The notes beneath the pieces were generated by a model. The model saw only the letters and a list, made by a program, of their open reading frames with translations, was not told where the DNA came from and did no database searches. The position numbers and the translations under genes are program-made. A stretch of 64,000 nt of DNA from Strongylocentrotus purpuratus (Eukaryota > Echinodermata > Echinoidea > Camarodonta > Strongylocentrotidae). Below, in pieces: positions 59,220 through 64,000 of this stretch; the first letter of the stretch is position 1, and each line of letters starts with the position of its first letter. Where the stretch lies: contig NW_022145605.1 of assembly GCF_000002235.5 (NCBI RefSeq), positions 37,705,141 to 37,769,140 of the forward strand. The letters are read 5' to 3'.

Positions 59220-59505
59220 CTGGGAGGTGTTTCACAAAGACTAAGATCAACTCTAAGTTGGACTTGATAGAGCCATTTGTAGCCATAAAATGAAATATAT
59301 CCAAAAGCAAAAATTCAAGTATTTTAGAATTTTCATAAATTCCACATCAAGAACTTGAGAAATCTTCTTGATAATAGAAAATATGAATTATTTGAATCAA
59401 TATTTTATGCCTTTTAAATAAGTTTTACAAAATGTTGTCTAAGATGCTATGGGCTTCCCAACTTAGAGATAAGTTCAACTTAGGATCTTTGTGAAACACC
59501 CCCCA
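59220..59505. mobile_element. Foldback (MITE-like) element, family J
   Basis: The left end ctgggaggtgtttcacaaag.. pairs with the right end ..ctttgtgaaacaccccccag, and inner 'aactctaagttgg' pairs with 'cccaacttagag'. It is about 286 bp and begins about 50 bp after the exon 6 donor. Confidence 0.8.
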
Positions 59506-59865
59506 GGTCAGAATCGTATTGCTGATGGCTGTCTCTGTAGTTATAACATGCAAGCAAGTATCAATGGCAGACAGAGGAGGCAGAGATAACTTGATACGGG
59601 ATGTATCCATATCATAGATCATTGAGACAACTCAAGAAAAAAATTCTCCCCCATCATACATGTACCACCGCACAATTTTGATTGAGCAATTATTTTTAGG
59701 CCCCTGTGTACATCATATCCAGTCTCTCGAGACATGAATTATTCACGGTGTCAGTCAACAGACTGTGCAGTAATGGAATGGGTTGGTGGTGATGGGTGGA
59801 ATCGTAAGTCACGCCTAATTTGTGCGAGAGGAGTGGAGATAGGGCCAGGGTAGAAATGGAGAGAG

Positions 59866-59875
59866 ACCGAGAGAG

Positions 59876-59960
<85 letters not shown>

Positions 59961-59962
59961 AA
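59866..59962 (+). repeat. (GA)n/(GAAA)n microsatellite
   Basis: Purine-only tract within intron 6, mostly GA, with GAAA units toward its 3' side. Confidence 0.95.
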
Positions 59963-60906
59963 GTGAGAAGAGAAGAGACTGAGAGAGACCGAAAGAGAGA
60001 GAAAAGTAGAGATGGAAAATATAATGATAAAATCATCTGTTCAGAGCCAGAAGGACACTCGGTCTGTATTAGAACACAGTTACTGCCCTTCTTGCAACAT
60101 ACAGAAAAAAATGAAAAAGAAAAAAAAAACAATGTAAAGAAGCAGATCGCAAGAGGAAAAGGGAAGGGCAGAGTGGCAGTGAAAGCATGAGAGGTAAATG
60201 TAAGTGGCAAGTGGCAAGAACACCCTTGTGATGAAAAAATTCCTCTGCTTGGCAACCATTCTCTTATACTATCCCCCATCCAAAAAGAGTGTTGCTCCAG
60301 AAAAGGTGTGAAACGGTGAAGGAGTCGCCTTGGTCACCATCTCTATGATAGCATCACATGTGATTATTTCTTCCCTGGAATCGGGGACGAAAGGTGTGAG
60401 GGAGGGGGTAAAGGGTTCTACAGAGTGTGAAGAGTGCTGTGGGGAATGAATAATTGCTTTGACAGCTCTCAATATCTCGCTAGAGTTTAAAAGAACTGAG
60501 TCACTTACAACATTACCTTCTCGATGAATGATTATGGTATTAAAGGTAAAGTCAAAATTGGATTTGTATTCCTGTTATCGGTCCCAGGTTAGATATGTGA
60601 GGCAGGGAAAATAACAGATTTTCCAATTTCTCTGCTCTTTATGAATAGATTTGACATACAGAACCATCTAATGAAAACAAATATTTTCTTATTCTTACAT
60701 ATATTAATTTTTGTTGTAAATACCATTGCTGAGTGGAGCCTTCTGAAAAATACATCATATATTGTATATTTCCTTTTTGTATGATGTCTCATGGTATACA
60801 TGTACATACAAACCAGGTGTATTTGCATTAATCTCATGTTTTTTCTATGTATAAAGCCCTGATTGTTCTAACATTGCTTTGTTTCTCATTTTTGTTCAAT
60901 GTCCAG

Positions 60907-60967
60907 TCAAGACCTGTCACTGCATAAGATGTCAAAGGAGAATCCATACATTCGACCTCTACTGAAG
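60907..60967 (+). CDS. MYO18A: Class XVIII myosin, coding exon 7 (61 nt)
   Basis: A short exon that completes residue 653 and encodes to 673 (acceptor tgtccAG, donor CTGAAG|GTTAGA, phase 0). The peptide is NQDLSLHKMSKENPYIRPLLK. It replaces the variable loop region that in vertebrate MYO18A reads '[22 protein letters not shown]'; the LxL and 'xxxENxxxxxPL' spacing matches. The exon is supported mainly by phase: without it exon 6 (phase 2) and exon 8 (phase 0) could not be joined. Confidence 0.88.
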
Positions 60968-61360
60968 GTTAGACTCGATGTCATGATGAAGTCATTCTTT
61001 CAAGATTATTATCTAACATGATCTTTTATCCTTATGTTCATCTTTCATCTTTGTCTTAAAATTATATAAGATTTTATTGGTAGGGTAGTACCTTTATGTG
61101 TATACTCCATGAGTAATGTTTTAAAACTATTTTTTTTGTTTAAGTTAGTGAAAGTGTGATCTTCTCAAACAAAATTAAATTGGGACAAGACATGGTTTAA
61201 GGGCTGTGCAACACTAACCGCATACACTTTAGGAGATATGTTTCACTTTTTATGAAAATTAAATGAATGAACTCTACCTTGCACCGACGTAAAATGTAAG
61301 CTAGTTGTCAGAATACGGCACCAGTCTTCTTCAAATCCTTGTTTTCTTTTTTTGTTTCAG
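60968..61360 (+). other. MYO18A: Intron 7 (393 bp)
   Basis: It runs from GTTAGA to ..ttttgtttcAG with a long pyrimidine tract. No repeat recognised. Confidence 0.88.
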
Positions 61361-61505
61361 AGTGAAGAGGTCGACCACGCGAAGTTGATGTGGCAAAAGG
61401 TCGTCAATTCTTGTCAGCTGCTCAACTTCACAGCTGATGAATGCAAGGGACTGTGGTGTGTCTTAGCTGCTATCATACACCTAGGGGCAGCCGGAGCAAC
61501 AAAGG
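61361..61505 (+). CDS. MYO18A: Class XVIII myosin, coding exon 8
   Basis: The exon encodes residues 674-721 and the first base of 722 (acceptor gtttcAG, donor AAAGG|GTAAAT, phase 1). '[29 protein letters not shown]' matches the MYO18A segment [27 protein letters not shown] almost residue for residue in its second half, and in other myosins 'GFSxEExxxIxxIxAAVLHLGN'. The GAAGATK end is specific for class XVIII. Confidence 0.97.
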
Positions 61506-61828
61506 GTAAATCATTCATATCAATTTGCATGTTTTATTTGAGTTATGTAAAGATGCTACATTGTTATTTCAATTGATTGTATATGATTGTTTGATTTATT
61601 CAGAAGTAATGTATATATTCATCAATAAATTTATTTTACATAAAAGATATTACCGTAATTAACGTTGTATAAACCGCCCTCGTGTATTAACCGCATATTT
61701 TTTTTGTGTGTGTAAGATCATTGATAAAGTAAATTAAAAAAACAGTAGGGGTCCTAGGATAGAACCTTGTGGTACACCATGTAATAGTAGAAAAATTGGA
61801 GGAATTATTATTATAAACTACATATTAT

Positions 61829-61994
61829 ACAAATAGTAAATGGTCATGAGTGCAATGGTACGAGATTTTGCACGAGGTGAAAGATAAGAGACGCTGTATT
61901 CAACGAGGTGCAGCCGAGTTGAATGGAGCGTCTCATCTTTCACTGAATGCAAAATATTGTTCCATTGCACGAATAAAGACCATTCACTATTTGT
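61829..61994. mobile_element. Foldback element nested in the 61651-62640 element
   Basis: The left end acaaatagtaaatggtc.. pairs with the right end ..gaccattcactatttgt, continuing through 'gtgcaatgg' / 'ccattgcac', 'attttgca' / 'tgcaaaat' and 'agacgct' / 'agcgtct'. It is almost entirely hairpin. Confidence 0.75.
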
Positions 61995-62171
61995 TTTATA
62001 CAACACCTCGGACGTTAATGGGCTTAAAACGGTTTTCCTAGGCCTAAATCTCAACGATTTTTTGTTTGTTTTCAATTGATGAAATTGCTGATAATGAGCG
62101 CGCACTATTAACCAGGCAGCAAACCACACGCGTAACATGCGCCGCGCATACCAACCTTTATGTTTATTGTT

Positions 62172-62307
62172 ACGCGGAGTGCAATTTCGTTTGATCCTTT
62201 CGCACCATTGCACTCTGACGTCACTTAGCTCACCATATACTTTGTACATCGTTAGTGACGTCAGAGTGCAATGGTGCGAAAGGATCAAACGAAATTGCAC
62301 TCCGCGT
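62172..62307. repeat. Perfect inverted repeat, 53-bp arms, 30-nt loop
   Basis: 62172-62224 is the exact reverse complement of 62255-62307 (53 of 53). Each arm contains a TGACGTCA palindrome (the CREB/ATF consensus) at its inner end. It lies in the interior of the 61651-62640 element. Confidence 0.9.
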
Positions 62308-63080
62308 CAATGATGCCATTCAATGGTACTGTTAACGCATGCCATGTGATCAAGAAGTGACCAATGACGTTGCAAGAATCTTGGTAGGCGTTGTATAATG
62401 AGATCTATCAGAAAGATTACTTTCAAACCAAGATGACAGACAAATTTGAGTGTTGTTTTAGTTTCCTAGTGGTGAGTCAACACACCGATTACCGAGCTGG
62501 GAGACATTTCCAGGCATAGCGCCAGGTGGAGGGGCATAAATCAAAACTTTTTTTTTTGGTGTACCGTGTATAAGCTGCACCCCGACTTTGAATTTTTTCA
62601 GCGGCAAAAAGGTGCGGTTAAAACACTGTTAATTACGGTACAAAAAATTTTAAAAATATAAATTTGCGTATTTGTTACACCCCGTCCTGCTGCAGAAGCG
62701 CAATTACGTGTGAGAAAAACATCAACCAGTTTAAATGTTCCTAATTGATGCATGATGCAAATTAGGTGATGAGTGAAGGGGTCTGTTGTGTACACTGGGC
62801 TACCAAAATTGAAGGATCACTTCTATTTTTTATCACAGTATTGTTTACCAGTATTTACATACATGTAGTTCTTGGCTTTTAAAGGATAACATTATACAAA
62901 TAATGTAGGTGCCAAGATGAAGTAAATTACACCAAGCAGACTATTATGTAATAGTCTGTGCAATATTCCTTCTGATTGCCCATGTCAGATATAAATGAAT
63001 GAACCTCTAAATTTTTCAGAGGAAAATATCCTAGAATACATGTATGTCTTGATAATAATAGTCACAATATCATAATTAAT

Positions 63081-63289
63081 TGGATATTTTTATAGCGCAC
63101 AAATTTACCACCCAAGGCACTCCAAAATTGCCCTGGCTCTGCTAAGCTACTGATTTCAGTGCTCACTGCATTCAAGGAATTCTTTCCTACTGGTATCCAT
63201 TGTACACCTGGGTGGAGAGTGGCAAATGTAGATTAATGTCTTGCCAAAGGATATTATCAAAGGACGTATCCATTAGACCATGACACCTC
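63081..63289 (-). mobile_element. tRNA-derived SINE, reverse orientation, internally deleted
   Basis: On the minus strand it starts 'gaggtgtcatggtctaatgg' (A box region), loses the B-box segment, and then continues 'cctttggcaagacatt', 'tttgccactctcc' and 'acccaggtgtac'. The 3' end near 63081 is degraded and has no clear ATT tail. Confidence 0.8.
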
Positions 63290-63584
63290 TATACCTTTTA
63301 TCAAAAGTGTCAAATATCTGTTTTAATTTTGAGATTATTTTTGTCATTATATTTGATTACTCATTATTCCTAAGTATCATTTGAGGTGTCCACACTTGTA
63401 CAAGCATTGCTTTTTAGTGGACTGCTTTGTTTCCAATTTGTATTCCTAAATTGTTTTAAATGTTTTAAATTGATTTGTATTGTTTTGTTGGAAGGAAACA
63501 TAAATAAATTTAAACAAATTGAAATAGAAATATTTGTTTGAATTTTGATTCATTCTGATGGTTTTTATTTGCATAACATCTTAG

Positions 63585-63849
63585 GATCTGGAAGTGCCAA
63601 AGCCCAGTTCCTCCACCCATCAGAAGCACAGAGAGCCGCCACCCTCCTGGGCGTGTCCCTGGAGGACCTCGCCCGGAACACCTTTAACCCCAAGGCCACC
63701 GGTACCCCGACCAGGTCCAACCTGAGAGCCATCCCATCCGATGGAGGGTCCGATGGAAGCGGGTCAGGGGGCGCTACGGAAGCCCTGGAAGGGATGATCT
63801 CGGGGCTGTACTCCGAGCTGGTCAATGCTGTAGTATCACTCGTGAACAG
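63585..63849 (+). CDS. MYO18A: Class XVIII myosin, coding exon 9 (last in the window)
   Basis: The exon completes residue 722 and encodes to 809 plus two bases (acceptor catcttAG, donor AACAG|GTAGCA, phase 2). 'AQFLHPSEAQRAATLLGVSLEDLARNTF' corresponds to '[28 protein letters not shown]' of vertebrate MYO18A. A Gly/Ser/Asp-rich insert follows (about 751-772) as in the family. 'ALEGMISGLYSELVNAVVSLVNR' then matches the 'ALxKxLYxxLFxWLVxxIN' helix ahead of switch II. The donor is weak (GTAGCA). Codon use is distinctly GC-rich against the flanks. Switch II and the rest of the gene lie outside the window. Confidence 0.95.
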
Positions 63850-63924
63850 GTAGCATATATAGAGGGTTCTGTAGATTCTTTGTAGACTTTGTAGCCCCCT
63901 CAGATTATGGTTCTAGGGGACCAG

Positions 63925-64000
63925 TGCCTTCTGATTGAGGGTCGGAGGGTAGTGGGTCAGGGGGCGCTACGGAAGCTGTGGAAGAAATATCTCGGGGCTC
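63925..64000 (+). pseudogene. Decayed partial duplicate of exon 9
   Basis: 63954-63975 is identical to 63761-63782 (22 bases), with further matches on both sides ('gaccag', 'gatggagggtccga' against 'gattgagggtcgga', 'atctcggggct'). In the frame of exon 9 the copy has a TGA ('ctgattgaggg') and a one-base loss after 'gtggaagaa', so it cannot replace exon 9. It continues to the window end and its full extent is unknown. Confidence 0.75.

Larger units (their letters stand above)
59172..60906 (+). other. MYO18A: Intron 6 (1.7 kb)
   Basis: It runs from GTAAGA to ..atgtccAG. It holds a foldback element (59220-59505) and a GA/GAAA purine tract (59866-59962). A word 'agccagaaggacac' near 60046 is a poor match to the recurrent GCCAGAAGGGTG word. 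The remaining sequence is unassigned. Confidence 0.9.
61651..62640. mobile_element. TA-flanked DNA element (990 bp), with nested inserts
   Basis: It begins TA-CCGTAATTAAC and ends GTTAATTACGG-TA; inverted pairing continues to 'aaccgc' / 'gcggtt' (about 27 bp with mismatches). A TA target is typical of Tc1/mariner-like elements. There is no transposase frame. The interior contains a smaller foldback element (61829-61994) and a perfect hairpin (62172-62307), so it is a composite. Confidence 0.7.
61506..63584 (+). other. MYO18A: Intron 8 (2.1 kb), mostly transposon-derived
   Basis: It runs from GTAAAT to ..catcttAG. A TA-flanked composite element (61651-62640) with an inner MITE and a 53-bp-arm hairpin occupies half of it, and a reverse-oriented SINE lies at 63081-63289. 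Confidence 0.9.

Overview
The window is animal genomic DNA that is AT-rich, intron-rich and full of repeats. It carries the 5' half of one large gene on the + strand, an unconventional class XVIII myosin that I call MYO18A-like. The host is most likely a sea urchin or another echinoderm. That is inferred from three things: dense GTACATGTAC-type palindromes, tRNA-derived SINEs that end in a 'gcgctatata...(ATT)n' tail, and many short foldback elements (TTAA- or TA-flanked) of the kinds common in echinoid genomes. The protein itself does not decide the species. I see no prokaryotic genes, no CRISPR array, and no reverse transcriptase, capsid or envelope coding.

Layout. About 1-6550 looks intergenic: foldback elements and microsatellites, no exon I can support. 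About 6550-7080 is a CpG-richer patch that may be the promoter and first exon, followed by an intron-like stretch to 8207. The first supported coding exon (ATG at 8280) is one 366-codon exon with a Lys/Glu-rich N terminus and a PDZ domain. Intron 1 (17.4 kb) is filled with TACATG palindromes, tandem repeats and homopolymers. Near its 3' end (25382-25516) is a candidate alternative first coding exon that would give an isoform without the KE and PDZ parts. Exon 2 (26813-27040) and exon 3 (36043-36219) carry the pre-motor linker and the start of the motor. Introns 2 (9.0 kb) and 3 (20.9 kb) are repeat-rich. From 57123 the exons come close together: exon 4 (P-loop), 5 (switch I), 6, 7, 8 and 9, ending at 63849. 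The rest of the motor, the IQ region and the coiled-coil tail lie beyond the window. A decayed partial copy of exon 9 occupies the last ~75 bases.

All eight internal junctions (GT..AG) keep reading phase. The nine exons sum to 2429 coding nt (809 codons plus 2 nt) and follow the order of vertebrate MYO18A as I remember it: KE motif, PDZ, 'VWLVHR...' linker, '[12 protein letters not shown]', P-loop, switch I, 'FNIFYYL', '[14 protein letters not shown]', 'LYSEL..xxVSLVNR'. The nucleotide site is unorthodox: P-loop GRSGGGKS and switch I NTSATRC. This fits a family known for very weak or absent ATPase activity, acting as an actin-tethering, PDZ-scaffolding myosin rather than a fast motor.

The rest is accessory DNA: at least five SINE copies, a set of MITE-like foldback elements with recognisable inverted ends, two very long perfect hairpins inside introns (70-bp and 53-bp arms), several degenerate tandem arrays and many microsatellites. 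Coordinates of exons are to the base. Ends of repeats are approximate unless a target-site duplication is stated.
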